From the NCBI GenBank assembly GCA_910584945.1, contig CAJUDY010000028.1, positions 1-53,684 of the forward strand: a stretch of 53,684 nucleotides of DNA, read 5' to 3'. Position numbers and translations under genes: made by a program. Numbering within the stretch: position 1 is the first letter of the stretch; every line of letters starts with the position of its first letter. The DNA is from an uncultured Lachnospiraceae bacterium (GTDB lineage Bacteria > Bacillota > Clostridia > Lachnospirales > Lachnospiraceae). The notes under the pieces were generated by a model. The model was given only the letters and a program-made list of their open reading frames with translations, did not search any database and was not told the origin of the DNA. This document shows, piece after piece, positions 8,303-16,875 of this stretch.

Positions 8303-9682
8303 TCAGCCGGTACTGAGCTTCTTGCGGATAATGTCAATGTTGTTCTTAAGCTTGGTATCATTATTCTGCAGCTTTTCCCTTACTTTGTTGTCACCGCTGA
8401 TGACGGTAGAGTGATCCCGGTTGCCCAGGAGGATACCAATATTCTTATAGGAAGTGTCGGTGATGTCCCGGCACAGATACATGACAATCTGTCTGGGAAC
8501 TACGATATCTGCATTTCTCTTGCCTCCGATGATATCCCCTACCGAGATCCCGAAGTGTTCCGCCACCACTTCCAGGATGACCTGGGGCGTGATGATCCGC
8601 TTGTCGCCCGGCGAGATGATGTCTTTGAGCACTTCTTCTGCCAGAGAAATATTGATCTCCCGGTTTTCCAGATTGGATAGGGCCACCAGTTTATTTAAGG
8701 CGCCTTCCAGTTCCCGGATATTAGATTTGATATTGGTGGCAATGTAACGGATCACCTCATCTTCGATGTTGTAACCGTCGATCTCTTCTTTTTTGCGGAG
8801 AATGGCCATTCTGGTCTCATAGTCGGGAGAAGAGATATCTGCGATCAGTCCCCACTCGAACCGGGACTGAAGCCTTGCTTCCAGAGTCTCCAGGTCCTTT
8901 GGAGGGCGGTCGCTGGAGACAATAATCTGCTTGTTGGCCCCGTGCAGGGCATTGAAGGTATGGAAAAATTCTTCCTGAGTACTCTCTTTTCCGATGATAA
9001 ACTGAATATCGTCGATCAAAAGTACGTCAATATTGCGATATTTCTCACGAAATTTGGTCATACTGGTATTATTGCCGTTACGAATTGAATCAATCAGTTC
9101 GTTGGTAAATACTTCCGAAGTGACATACAGCACTTTTTTGCTTTCATCTCTCTGAAGGATGTAGTGGGCGACGGAATGCATCAGATGCGTTTTTCCCAGT
9201 CCCACACCTCCATAAAGAAATAAAGGATTGTATTCTTTTCCGGGAGATTCCGCCACAGCCACAGAGGCGGCATGGGCGAACCGGTTGTTGCTTCCTATGA
9301 CAAAGGTCTCAAAGGTGTATTTTGGATTCAGATTGGTATTCTGTCCTTCTTTGTTTGCAGGAGCTTTGGAAGGATTGGCTTTTGGATGAGGGATCAGAGG
9401 CTTTTCTTTTTCTGCTTCCTCTTCCGTAATAATCTTGATCTCGTACTCTTCGCCCATGGCTTCCGCCACAGCGACGTAGAGAAAAGTCTTGTATTTATTT
9501 TCGATATAGGTAACGGCCTGTTCAAATGGAGCTGTAATTTTCAGAATATGATCTTCTATACGGAAAATCTTCAGGGGTAACAGCCAGGTCTTAAATGCCA
9601 CGTCGGACAGTCCGTTATCCTGCCGGATTGTCTCAAGGATTCCATTCCATTTTCCGTTTAACAGTTCCAGTTGTGTATCCAT
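8303..9682 (-). CDS. dnaA: Chromosomal replication initiator DnaA
   Basis: AAA+ initiator that binds DnaA boxes and melts the origin. An N-terminal interaction domain (1-85) and a linker precede the AAA+ core with Walker A GGVGLGKTHL and Walker B VLLIDDIQFI. The C-terminal helix-turn-helix domain ends in the DnaA signature around DITDTSYKNIG and RDHSTVI. 459 aa is typical. A possible minus-strand -10 TATAAT lies at 9743-9738. DnaA boxes flank the gene on both sides, so autoregulation is likely. Confidence 0.98.
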   Translation of the reverse strand: MDTQLELLNGKWNGILETIRQDNGLSDVAFKTWLLPLKIFRIEDHILKITAPFEQAVTYIENKYKTFLYVAVAEAMGEEYEIKIITEEEAEKEKPLIPHPKANPSKAPANKEGQNTNLNPKYTFETFVIGSNNRFAHAASVAVAESPGKEYNPLFLYGGVGLGKTHLMHSVAHYILQRDESKKVLYVTSEVFTNELIDSIRNGNNTSMTKFREKYRNIDVLLIDDIQFIIGKESTQEEFFHTFNALHGANKQIIVSSDRPPKDLETLEARLQSRFEWGLIADISSPDYETRMAILRKKEEIDGYNIEDEVIRYIATNIKSNIRELEGALNKLVALSNLENREINISLAEEVLKDIISPGDKRIITPQVILEVVAEHFGISVGDIIGGKRNADIVVPRQIVMYLCRDITDTSYKNIGILLGNRDHSTVISGDNKVREKLQNNDTKLKNNIDIIRKKLSTG

Positions 9683-9838
9683 ATCCTTATCTCCTGCATT
9701 CTATATATAATGACTGCCGTTCAGGGGGGAACGGTTGATTATAATGCTATTCTCTCAAACTACATAATACAATAAATTTGCAAAGATATCAACAATTATC
9801 TGTTTCTTACGTGAAAACAACGGGGATATTCCGGTGAA

Positions 9839-9893
9839 TTATCCACAAGTTATTCACATTTCGGTGGATAACTTGTGGAGATGGTGTGTAAAA
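9839..9893. other. oriC: oriC part 1: DnaA-box palindrome upstream of dnaA
   Basis: The perfect box TTATCCACA (9839-9847) is followed by TTATTCACA (9850-9858), then by GGTGGATAA (9863-9871, inverted) and TTGTGGAGA (9874-9882, inverted). The arms TCCACAAGTTAT and ATAACTTGTGGA form a 12-bp perfect inverted repeat centred near 9861. A weaker inverted box, TGTGTAAAA, follows at 9885-9893. The AT-rich stretches on each side (9683-9838 and 9894-9940) contain no gene. Confidence 0.85.
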
Positions 9894-9942
9894 GGACTGT
9901 ATAACATGTGTATATATTTTTTTAGAATCCATCAGGTTTTAC

Positions 9943-9971
9943 TTGACTTCTTCTGCAGGCTTGCGTATAAT
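9943..9971 (+). promoter_or_regulatory. Promoter of the rpmH-rnpA-yidC operon
   Basis: TTGACT (9943-9948), a 17-bp spacer and TATAAT (9966-9971) lie about 70 bp before rpmH. The promoter diverges from dnaA and abuts the DnaA-box palindrome, so initiator binding could influence it. Confidence 0.8.
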
Positions 9972-10039
9972 TGAAATAGTGTTTTTTAACATGTGATTAT
10001 TATGTATCAATTTATAAGAGTAAGGAGGTGCCTTGAATT

Positions 10040-10174
10040 ATGAAAATGACATTTCAGCCGAAAAAGCGTTCCAGAGCAAAGGTTCATGGATTCCGCGCAA
10101 GAATGAGTACTCCGGGCGGTAGAAAAGTGTTAGCAGCCAGAAGATTAAAAGGAAGAAAGAAATTATCAGCGTAG
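10040..10174 (+). CDS. rpmH: Large ribosomal subunit protein bL34
   Basis: A 44-residue, highly basic protein beginning MKMTFQPKKRSRAKVHGF and ending GRKKLSA, a textbook bL34. A strong AAGGAGG ribosome binding site precedes the ATG. It is the first gene after the origin on the plus strand, as in most bacteria, and is followed by a hairpin that may trim expression of the genes behind it. Confidence 0.96.
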   Translation: MKMTFQPKKRSRAKVHGFRARMSTPGGRKVLAARRLKGRKKLSA

Positions 10175-10200
10175 GCCGCATATATGTGGCCTTTTCTTCT
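10174..10200 (+). terminator. Terminator-like hairpin between rpmH and rnpA
   Basis: GGCCGCA and TGTGGCC pair around a TATA loop and are followed by CTTTTCTTCT. The stem begins inside the rpmH stop codon. Because rnpA starts only 22 bp later with no obvious separate promoter, partial termination is likely, giving more L34 than RNase P protein. Confidence 0.65.
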
Positions 10201-10221
10201 AGGCATTTATAAGGAGAATCC

Positions 10222-10557
10222 ATGAAATTTTCAGAGTCTTTGAAGCGTAATCAGGATTTTCGAAAAGTGTATACCGAAGGAAAGTCTTATGCCAATCGTT
10301 ATCTTGTCCTGTATACTCTTAAGAACCAGACGGACCGGAACCGTCTTGGGATCTCAGTCAGTAAGAAGGTAGGCAACAGTGTGGTCAGACACCGGATCAC
10401 CCGCCTGATCAGGGAGAGTTATCGCATACGGGAAGAGATGTTCAATAGTGGTTTGGACATGGTCGTTATAGCGAGGAAGAGTGCAAAGGAGAAAACCTGC
10501 CAGGAGATTGAACATGCACTGCTTCATCTTGGAAAACTTCACGGAATATTAAGATGA
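10222..10557 (+). CDS. rnpA: Ribonuclease P protein component
   Basis: Protein cofactor of RNase P, which removes 5' leaders from pre-tRNAs. The family signature RNRLGISVSKKVGNSVVRHR with the conserved RNR core is present, the protein is basic, and 111 aa is normal. An AAGGAG site precedes the ATG. Its stop overlaps the yidD start (ATGA), indicating translational coupling. Confidence 0.96.
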   Translation: MKFSESLKRNQDFRKVYTEGKSYANRYLVLYTLKNQTDRNRLGISVSKKVGNSVVRHRITRLIRESYRIREEMFNSGLDMVVIARKSAKEKTCQEIEHALLHLGKLHGILR

Positions 10558-10763
10558 AATCAATCTGTATCTTTCTGATTAAATGGTATCAGAAGTATCT
10601 TTCACCGTTAAAAAACACAAAGTGCCCTTATTATCCAAGTTGTTCCCAGTATGGTGTGGAAGCCATAGAGCGATATGGAGCGATCAAAGGGGGCCTGTTA
10701 GCGATTTGGAGAATTATAAGGTGCAATCCCTTTTCCAAAGGAGGGTATGATCCGGTTCCCTAG
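10554..10763 (+). CDS. yidD: Membrane protein insertion efficiency factor YidD
   Basis: A small 69-aa amphipathic protein with the conserved cysteine-rich core KCPYYPSCSQYG and the C-terminal CNPFSKGGYDPVP. Family members associate with the inner membrane and assist YidC-dependent insertion. It overlaps rnpA by 4 bp and precedes yidC, the standard gene order. Confidence 0.94.
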   Translation: MKSICIFLIKWYQKYLSPLKNTKCPYYPSCSQYGVEAIERYGAIKGGLLAIWRIIRCNPFSKGGYDPVP

Positions 10764-10829
10764 AGGAGAGAAAACCGGATTGTGAAAGTTGCTCACAGAC
10801 CGTCTGTCTGTGATATAAGGAGGTTTATT

Positions 10830-12101
10830 TTGGCAGGTATTTTATTGACCCAGAACAATATGTTTATCGTTGGCGATGTGGCAAGAATCCTCGGATGGAT
10901 TATGAATGTATTGTTCAACTTTTTAGACAGCGTATTTGGAATTCAGAATATCGGTCTTTGTATTATTCTGTTTACTGTAATTATCTATCTTTTGATGCTG
11001 CCGCTTACGATAAAACAGCAGAAATTTTCCAAATTATCTGCAAAGATGAATCCGGAGCTCCAACAGATCCAGAAAAAATATCAGAATAGAAAAGATAATG
11101 ATTCCATGATGGCCATGAATGAGGAGACCAGAGCAATCTATGCCAAGTACGGTGTATCTCCCACGGGAAGCTGTCTGCAGCTTTTGATTCAGTTTCCGAT
11201 TCTTCTGGCCCTTTATCGCGTGATCATGAATGTTCCTGCCTATGTGGGCGGTGTCAGGGATATTTTTACAGAGCTTGCGAATCAGATCATGGCGACGCCC
11301 GGCGGTTCGGATTTTATGCAGGAGCTTCAGACCAATGGGAGACTGTTTATCGAAGGAAAGGATTTTACACAGGTCAATACGGTCATTGACGTACTTTATA
11401 AGCTTCAGGATACGGGCAATGCCACTTGGCAGATGCTGATTGATCGCTTTCCGGAGATGGAGAGTCTGATTCTTACCACCCAGAGCTCCATCACCCGCAT
11501 GAACAATTTCGGCATCAATATTGCGAACTCTCCCTGGAATATTGCCAAATCTGCTCTTGCGGCAGGCTCAATTGCACTGCTGGTCGGCGCGGCTCTCGTT
11601 CCGTTCCTTGCGGCGTTCACCCAGTGGCTGAATGTAAAGATGATGCCCCAGCCCGCATCCACCGGAGACGGCAACGATACGATGAATGCCGCCATGAAAT
11701 CCATGAATATGATGATGCCTCTAATGTCTGCCTGGTTCTGCTTGACGCTTCCTGCAGGTATGGGACTTTACTGGATCATGGGTGCGGTGGTCCGCGGAAT
11801 TCAGCAGTTTGCGATCAACAAATATCTGGACAAGCTGGATCTTGATGAAGTAGTCAAGAAAAATATTGAGAAAAATAACCGGATTCGCGAGAAGAAAGGA
11901 CTTCCTCCCCAGAGAATCTCCAATATCGCCAAGACGAACGTAAAAGCGATCGAGAATACGCCGAAAAAGGGCATGACAGAGGAGGAGAAAAGAGCTGCCA
12001 TGAAGGCTTCGACGGATTATTATCAGAATGCGGATAAACCTGGAAGTCTGGCCTCTAAAGCGGCAATGGTGGCAAAGTATAATGAGAAGAATAAAAAGTA
12101 A
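10830..12101 (+). CDS. yidC: Membrane protein insertase YidC/Oxa1
   Basis: Inserts membrane proteins with or without the Sec translocon. The protein has hydrophobic segments near its N-terminus (beginning FIVGDVARILGWIMNVLF), in the middle and near its C-terminus, the conserved LTIKQQKFSKLSAKMNPELQ cytoplasmic loop, and a basic tail. I chose the TTG at 10830 because AAGGAGG (10818-10824) is correctly spaced before it. An in-frame GTG at 10782 adds 16 charged residues without a good ribosome binding site. The protein is 423 aa from the TTG. It lacks the large periplasmic domain, as expected in Firmicutes. Confidence 0.93.
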   Translation: MAGILLTQNNMFIVGDVARILGWIMNVLFNFLDSVFGIQNIGLCIILFTVIIYLLMLPLTIKQQKFSKLSAKMNPELQQIQKKYQNRKDNDSMMAMNEETRAIYAKYGVSPTGSCLQLLIQFPILLALYRVIMNVPAYVGGVRDIFTELANQIMATPGGSDFMQELQTNGRLFIEGKDFTQVNTVIDVLYKLQDTGNATWQMLIDRFPEMESLILTTQSSITRMNNFGINIANSPWNIAKSALAAGSIALLVGAALVPFLAAFTQWLNVKMMPQPASTGDGNDTMNAAMKSMNMMMPLMSAWFCLTLPAGMGLYWIMGAVVRGIQQFAINKYLDKLDLDEVVKKNIEKNNRIREKKGLPPQRISNIAKTNVKAIENTPKKGMTEEEKRAAMKASTDYYQNADKPGSLASKAAMVAKYNEKNKK

Positions 12102-12115
12102 GGGGGAAGATTGGA

Positions 12116-12835
12116 GTGGAGTATAAAGAGTTTTCAGCAAAAACCCTGGATGACGCCATTATGGAAGCCAAAATTAAGCTTGAAGCGACTTCCGAAAGCC
12201 TGGAATATGAAGTGATTGACAAAGGAAGCAGCGGATTTTTAGGAATTGGAAGCAAGCCCGCGAGAATCCGTGCCCGCAAGATGTTAAATGCAAGAGAAAA
12301 AGCAGAAGAATTTCTTGGGAAAGTATTCGACGCCATGCAGCTTCAGGTGAATGTAGAGATTACCGAAAATACCGAAGAAAAGACCATGAACATTGAGCTG
12401 TCCGGAGAAGATATGGGCGTCTTGATCGGAAAGAGGGGTCAGACGCTGGACTCTGTACAGTATCTGGTCAGCCTGGTGGTCAATAAAGACGAGGAAGAGT
12501 ACACCCGGGTGAAGGTGGATACGGAAAATTATCGTCAGAGAAGAAAAGATACTCTGGAAAATCTGGCGAAGAACATCTCTTTTAAAGTGAAGAGAACCGG
12601 CAAGACCGTAACCCTGGAGCCCATGAATCCTTATGAGAGAAGAGTGATTCACTCTGCTCTTCAGGGCGATCGTTATGTGGAGACCCACAGCGAAGGGGAA
12701 GAACCTTTCCGCAGAGTTGTGGTTACCTTAAAGGAAGGTGTGCGTGTGCGGGACAATCAGAGCAGCCGCCATCGTCGTTATGGAAATCACAAGAATTACA
12801 ATCGAGGCAACAAAAAGGGTGGGGGACGCGAATAA
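12116..12835 (+). CDS. jag: Jag/KhpB RNA-binding protein
   Basis: RNA-binding protein with an N-terminal Jag domain (EYKEFSAKTLDDAI, then GSSGFLGIGSKPARIRAR), a KH domain containing GVLIGKRGQTLDSVQYL, and a C-terminal R3H domain (MNPYERRVIHSALQGD). In Firmicutes KhpB is linked to cell elongation and division. It starts with GTG at 12116 behind AGGGGGAAG. It lies 14 bp after yidC, the usual location, and its stop codon falls inside a terminator hairpin. Confidence 0.94.
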   Translation: MEYKEFSAKTLDDAIMEAKIKLEATSESLEYEVIDKGSSGFLGIGSKPARIRARKMLNAREKAEEFLGKVFDAMQLQVNVEITENTEEKTMNIELSGEDMGVLIGKRGQTLDSVQYLVSLVVNKDEEEYTRVKVDTENYRQRRKDTLENLAKNISFKVKRTGKTVTLEPMNPYERRVIHSALQGDRYVETHSEGEEPFRRVVVTLKEGVRVRDNQSSRHRRYGNHKNYNRGNKKGGGRE

Positions 12836-12849
12836 GCGTTCCCTTTTTT
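12822..12849 (+). terminator. Rho-independent terminator overlapping the jag stop codon
   Basis: GGGGACGC and GCGTTCCC form a stem with one G-U pair around a six-base loop containing the TAA stop, followed directly by TTTTTT. mnmE starts 17 bp later, so readthrough or a promoter hidden in jag must supply mnmE. Confidence 0.72.
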
Positions 12850-12865
12850 CCTGTTAGGAGCGGAT

Positions 12866-14245
12866 ATGGAAAAGACAGAAACAATTGCGGCGATTGCAAC
12901 TGCCATGGCAGGGTCCGGAATCGGGATTATCAGAATCAGCGGGGAAGAGGCTTTTTCGATTGCGGAAAAAGTGTTTCGGCCAAAAAAGGCGGCAAAGAAA
13001 CTGACAGAACAGGCTTCCTATACCATGCATTACGGAAATATTGTTGACGGCGGAGAAGTTGTCGATGAGGTGATCGTACTTCTTATGAAAGGACCTCACA
13101 GTTATACGGCGGAAGACACGGCGGAGATTCAGTGTCATGGAGGCGTCTATGTGATGAGAAGGATTCTGGAACTGGTCCTTCGAAAAGGAGCCAGGGCCGC
13201 AAAGCCAGGAGAATTCACAAAAAGGGCTTTTTTAAACGGAAGAATTGATCTGTCCCAGGCGGAAGCTGTCATGGATGTGATTCAGGCAAAAAATGAATAT
13301 GCGCTGAAAAGTTCGGTTCGTCAGCTGAAAGGTTCCTTGGTCGCATTGATCAGGGAGATCCGCGAGGCAGTGCTCTATGAGATCGCGTTTATTGAGTCCG
13401 CGCTGGATGATCCGGAACATGTCAGTCTGGAAGGATATCCGGAGAATTTGGGTGAAAAAGTGGATAATCTTTTAGAAAAAATGAATCGGCTGTTGATAAC
13501 TTCCCGGGAAGGCAGAATCCTGCGGGAAGGGATTCGTACGGTGATCATCGGAAAGCCCAACGCAGGTAAATCTTCTCTTTTGAACGCGCTGACCGGGGAA
13601 GAGCGGGCCATCGTGACAGAGATCGCGGGAACAACCAGAGATACGCTGGAAGAGCAGATTCAAATCCGGGGACTGACTTTGCATATTCTGGATACGGCGG
13701 GAATCCGGAAGACAGATGATCTTGTGGAAAGCATCGGGGTCGACAGAGCCAAAGAATCCATCAAAGATGCGGATCTGCTGCTCTATGTGGTGGACAGCTC
13801 CACATCCCTGGATGAAAATGACAGTGAGATTCTCTCTCTTTTGAAAGAGCAGAATGTGATTGTTCTGCTCAATAAAGTGGATCTTCCCACAAAGACCACC
13901 AAAGAGATGGTGGAAAAGGTGTTGCAAAGACCGTTGGTTCCGATCTCCGCAAAAGAGGAACAGGGGTTCCAGGAATTTGAGGATCTTCTGGAAGAAATGT
14001 TCCTTAGTGGAAAAATTTCTTATAATGACGAGGTTTATCTCACCAATGTAAGGCATAGGGAAGCCATGGAAGAAGCAAGGGAAAGTCTGAATAAGGTAAA
14101 AGAAAGTATTGTGTCCGGTATGCCGGAGGACTTTTTTACCATTGATCTGATGGACGCTTTTGAGAGTCTTGGAAAAATTCTTGGTGAATCGGTGGGAGAG
14201 GATCTGATTAATGAGATTTTCAGTAAATTCTGTGTAGGGAAATAG
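12866..14245 (+). CDS. mnmE: tRNA modification GTPase MnmE
   Basis: With MnmG it makes the 5-carboxymethylaminomethyl group on U34 of certain tRNAs. It has an N-terminal tetrahydrofolate-binding domain, a helical domain, and an inserted GTPase domain with G1 GKPNAGKSS, G3 DTAG and G4 NKVD. The C-terminal FCVGK motif carries the catalytic cysteine. 459 aa is normal. It is followed by mnmG 16 bp later. Confidence 0.97.
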   Translation: MEKTETIAAIATAMAGSGIGIIRISGEEAFSIAEKVFRPKKAAKKLTEQASYTMHYGNIVDGGEVVDEVIVLLMKGPHSYTAEDTAEIQCHGGVYVMRRILELVLRKGARAAKPGEFTKRAFLNGRIDLSQAEAVMDVIQAKNEYALKSSVRQLKGSLVALIREIREAVLYEIAFIESALDDPEHVSLEGYPENLGEKVDNLLEKMNRLLITSREGRILREGIRTVIIGKPNAGKSSLLNALTGEERAIVTEIAGTTRDTLEEQIQIRGLTLHILDTAGIRKTDDLVESIGVDRAKESIKDADLLLYVVDSSTSLDENDSEILSLLKEQNVIVLLNKVDLPTKTTKEMVEKVLQRPLVPISAKEEQGFQEFEDLLEEMFLSGKISYNDEVYLTNVRHREAMEEARESLNKVKESIVSGMPEDFFTIDLMDAFESLGKILGESVGEDLINEIFSKFCVGK

Positions 14246-14261
14246 CAAAGGAGAAGCATAT

Positions 14262-16139
14262 ATGCCGAATGTAGAAGAATATACCGACGTGGTGGTGATC
14301 GGAGCCGGACACGCGGGCTGTGAAGCCGGTCTGGCCTGCGCCAGGCTGGGACTTGACACCGTGGTTTTTACGGTCAGTGTGGACAGCATCGCGCTGATGC
14401 CCTGCAATCCCAATATTGGAGGAAGTTCCAAAGGACATCTGGTGAGAGAATTGGACGCCCTGGGAGGAGAGATGGGGAAAGTGATTGACCGCACCTTTAT
14501 TCAGTCCAAGATGCTGAATGTATCGAAGGGGCCTGCGGTACATTCTCTCCGGGCTCAGGCGGACAAAGCGGAGTACAGCCGTACCATGCGTATGGTGCTG
14601 GAGGAGACGGAGCGTCTGCAGATCGTGCAGGCGGAAGTGACGGAGATTCTCACGAAAGATCAGAGGGCGGCAGGCGTTCGTCTTTATTCCGGCGCGGTGT
14701 ATCATGCCAGGGCGGTGATTCTCTGTACAGGGACTTATCTGAAAGCCAGGTGTATCTATGGAGATGTAAGCACATACACCGGACCAAACGGACTTCAGGC
14801 AGCCAATCATCTGACGAATTCTCTGAAACGTCTGGGAATTGAGATGTATCGCTTTAAGACAGGAACGCCGGCCAGGATTGACGGACGGACGGTGGATTTC
14901 AGTAAGATGGAAGAGCAGTTCGGGGATAAGAGAGTGGTTCCTTTTTCTTTTACTACCGATCCGGAGTCGGTACAAAAAGAGCAGGATTCCTGCTGGCTGA
15001 CTTACACCAATGAGAAAACCCATGAAATTATCCGTTCCAATCTGGACCGTTCGCCTCTGTACTCCGGGGCAATCGAAGGGACCGGGCCCAGATATTGTCC
15101 GTCCATCGAGGATAAAGTGGTTCGTTTTGCGGACAGAAGCCGGCATCAAGTCTTTATTGAACCGGAGGGGCGCTATACCAGCGAAATGTATGTGGGGGGC
15201 ATGTCCAGTTCTCTGCCGGAGGATGTGCAGCATGCCATGTATCATTCGGTACCGGGACTGGAACATGCGAAGATTGTACGCAATGCTTATGCTATCGAGT
15301 ATGACTGTATCAATCCTCAGCAGCTTTTGCCGACGCTGGAATTCAAGAAGATCAAAGGGCTTTTCAGCGGCGGGCAGTTTAACGGAAGTTCCGGTTATGA
15401 AGAGGCGGCTTGTCAGGGTCTGATTGCCGGAATCAATGCTTCGATGGAGATTCTGGGAAGAGAGCAGATCGTCATTGACCGTTCTCAGGGATATATTGGA
15501 GTGCTGATCGATGATCTGGTAACCAAAGAGAATCATGAACCTTATCGAATGATGACCTCCCGCTCGGAGTATCGACTTCTTCTGAGACAGGATAATGCGG
15601 ATCAGCGTCTGACGCCGGTGGGATACCAGGTGGGGCTGATCTCCAAAGAGCGATATGAAAAGCTTTTGCAGAAGAAAGAGCAGATTCGTCTGGAAAAGGA
15701 ACGGCTGGAAAAGACCATGACAGGGGCCAATGGGTCTACCCAGGCTTTTCTGGAGAAATATCACAGTACCGGTCTTAAGACGGCGGCTTCTTTGGCGGAG
15801 ATTTTAAGGCGGCCGGAGATGAAATATACGTATCTGAAGGAGATTGATCCGGAGAGGCCGGATCTTCCTCTGGAGGTCACCGAGCAGGTAGAGATTGACA
15901 TTAAGTATGACGGTTATATCAGGCGTCAGTTGAAGCAGGTGGAACAATTTCAGAAGTTAGAGCAGAAAAAAATTCCCGAAGATCTGGATTATGACAAAGT
16001 TCCAAGTCTTCGTCTGGAAGCCGTACAGAAGTTAAAAGCCTTTCGTCCCATCTCCATGGGGCAGGCTTCCCGGATTTCCGGAGTATCTCCAGCGGATCTC
16101 TCTGTGCTTTTGATTTATCTGGAACAGAAAAAGGGGTGA
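14262..16139 (+). CDS. mnmG: tRNA uridine-5-carboxymethylaminomethyl(34) synthesis protein MnmG
   Basis: FAD-dependent partner of MnmE. The dinucleotide-binding motif GAGHAGCEAGLA is at residues 13-24, and the MnmG family segments CNPNIGGSSKGHLVRE and YEEAACQGLIAGINA are present. 625 aa is usual. AAAGGAG precedes the ATG. A large antisense reading frame over this gene is a codon-bias shadow. Confidence 0.97.
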   Translation: MPNVEEYTDVVVIGAGHAGCEAGLACARLGLDTVVFTVSVDSIALMPCNPNIGGSSKGHLVRELDALGGEMGKVIDRTFIQSKMLNVSKGPAVHSLRAQADKAEYSRTMRMVLEETERLQIVQAEVTEILTKDQRAAGVRLYSGAVYHARAVILCTGTYLKARCIYGDVSTYTGPNGLQAANHLTNSLKRLGIEMYRFKTGTPARIDGRTVDFSKMEEQFGDKRVVPFSFTTDPESVQKEQDSCWLTYTNEKTHEIIRSNLDRSPLYSGAIEGTGPRYCPSIEDKVVRFADRSRHQVFIEPEGRYTSEMYVGGMSSSLPEDVQHAMYHSVPGLEHAKIVRNAYAIEYDCINPQQLLPTLEFKKIKGLFSGGQFNGSSGYEEAACQGLIAGINASMEILGREQIVIDRSQGYIGVLIDDLVTKENHEPYRMMTSRSEYRLLLRQDNADQRLTPVGYQVGLISKERYEKLLQKKEQIRLEKERLEKTMTGANGSTQAFLEKYHSTGLKTAASLAEILRRPEMKYTYLKEIDPERPDLPLEVTEQVEIDIKYDGYIRRQLKQVEQFQKLEQKKIPEDLDYDKVPSLRLEAVQKLKAFRPISMGQASRISGVSPADLSVLLIYLEQKKG

Positions 16140-16148
16140 GGTTAGAAA

Positions 16149-16874
16149 ATGACAGTAGAAGAAAAAATGCTGGAAATAGAAAAGGAAATCAGCTGCTTGG
16201 GACTTCCGATCACTTCCAATCAGATCCGGCAATTTTATGATTATTATGAGATTCTGATCAAATGGAATGAAGTCATGAATCTGACCGCGATCACAAATTT
16301 TGAAGATGTGGTAAAGAAACATTTTGTGGACAGTCTGTCGATTGTTCAAATAAAAAAGATGACAGATGTGGATAACTTGATCGATATTGGCACAGGAGCA
16401 GGATTTCCCGGGATTCCCCTTAAGATTATGTTTCCCCATCTGAAGGTGACGCTTTTAGATTCCCTCCGAAAAAGGATTGATTTTTTGGATCAGGTGGTGA
16501 AGCAGTTAAATCTAAAGGAGGTAGAAACCATCCATGGGAGAGCGGAAGATTACGCAAAACCCGGGAAGAAGAGAGAACAGTATAATCTGTGCGTGTCCCG
16601 GGCGGTGGCAAATCTGTCCACTCTGTGTGAATATTGTCTGCCTTATGTAAAGATTGGCGGATCATTTATCGCGTACAAATCAAAAGAAGCAAAACAGGAG
16701 ACGGAGAACGCCAAATCAGCCATTTTTCTTTTAGGAGGACGGATTCGGGAATGGAAAGAATTCGAATTGCCGGGGACGGATGTATGGCGGTCTTTGGTAA
16801 ATATTCAAAAAGTCAGCGGATGCCCGAAGAAGTATCCCAGAAAACCGGGAACCGTTACGAAGCATCCGCTTTAA
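16149..16874 (+). CDS. rsmG: 16S rRNA (guanine(527)-N(7))-methyltransferase RsmG
   Basis: Methylates G527 of 16S rRNA. The SAM-binding motif DIGTGAGFPGIPLKI lies near residue 80 and SRAVANL follows later, both typical of GidB/RsmG. 241 aa is normal. It ends one base before the convergent stop of the hydrolase-like gene on the other strand. In many relatives parA follows directly; here 8.5 kb intervene. Confidence 0.96.
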   Translation: MTVEEKMLEIEKEISCLGLPITSNQIRQFYDYYEILIKWNEVMNLTAITNFEDVVKKHFVDSLSIVQIKKMTDVDNLIDIGTGAGFPGIPLKIMFPHLKVTLLDSLRKRIDFLDQVVKQLNLKEVETIHGRAEDYAKPGKKREQYNLCVSRAVANLSTLCEYCLPYVKIGGSFIAYKSKEAKQETENAKSAIFLLGGRIREWKEFELPGTDVWRSLVNIQKVSGCPKKYPRKPGTVTKHPL

Positions 16875-16875
16875 A

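Noticed and set aside
14220..15764. 514-codon minus-strand frame opposite mnmG, and the 340-codon frame at 13472-14494
   Set aside because: Both are antisense to well-supported mnmE/mnmG, lack ribosome binding sites and have His/Arg/Leu-rich shadow composition.
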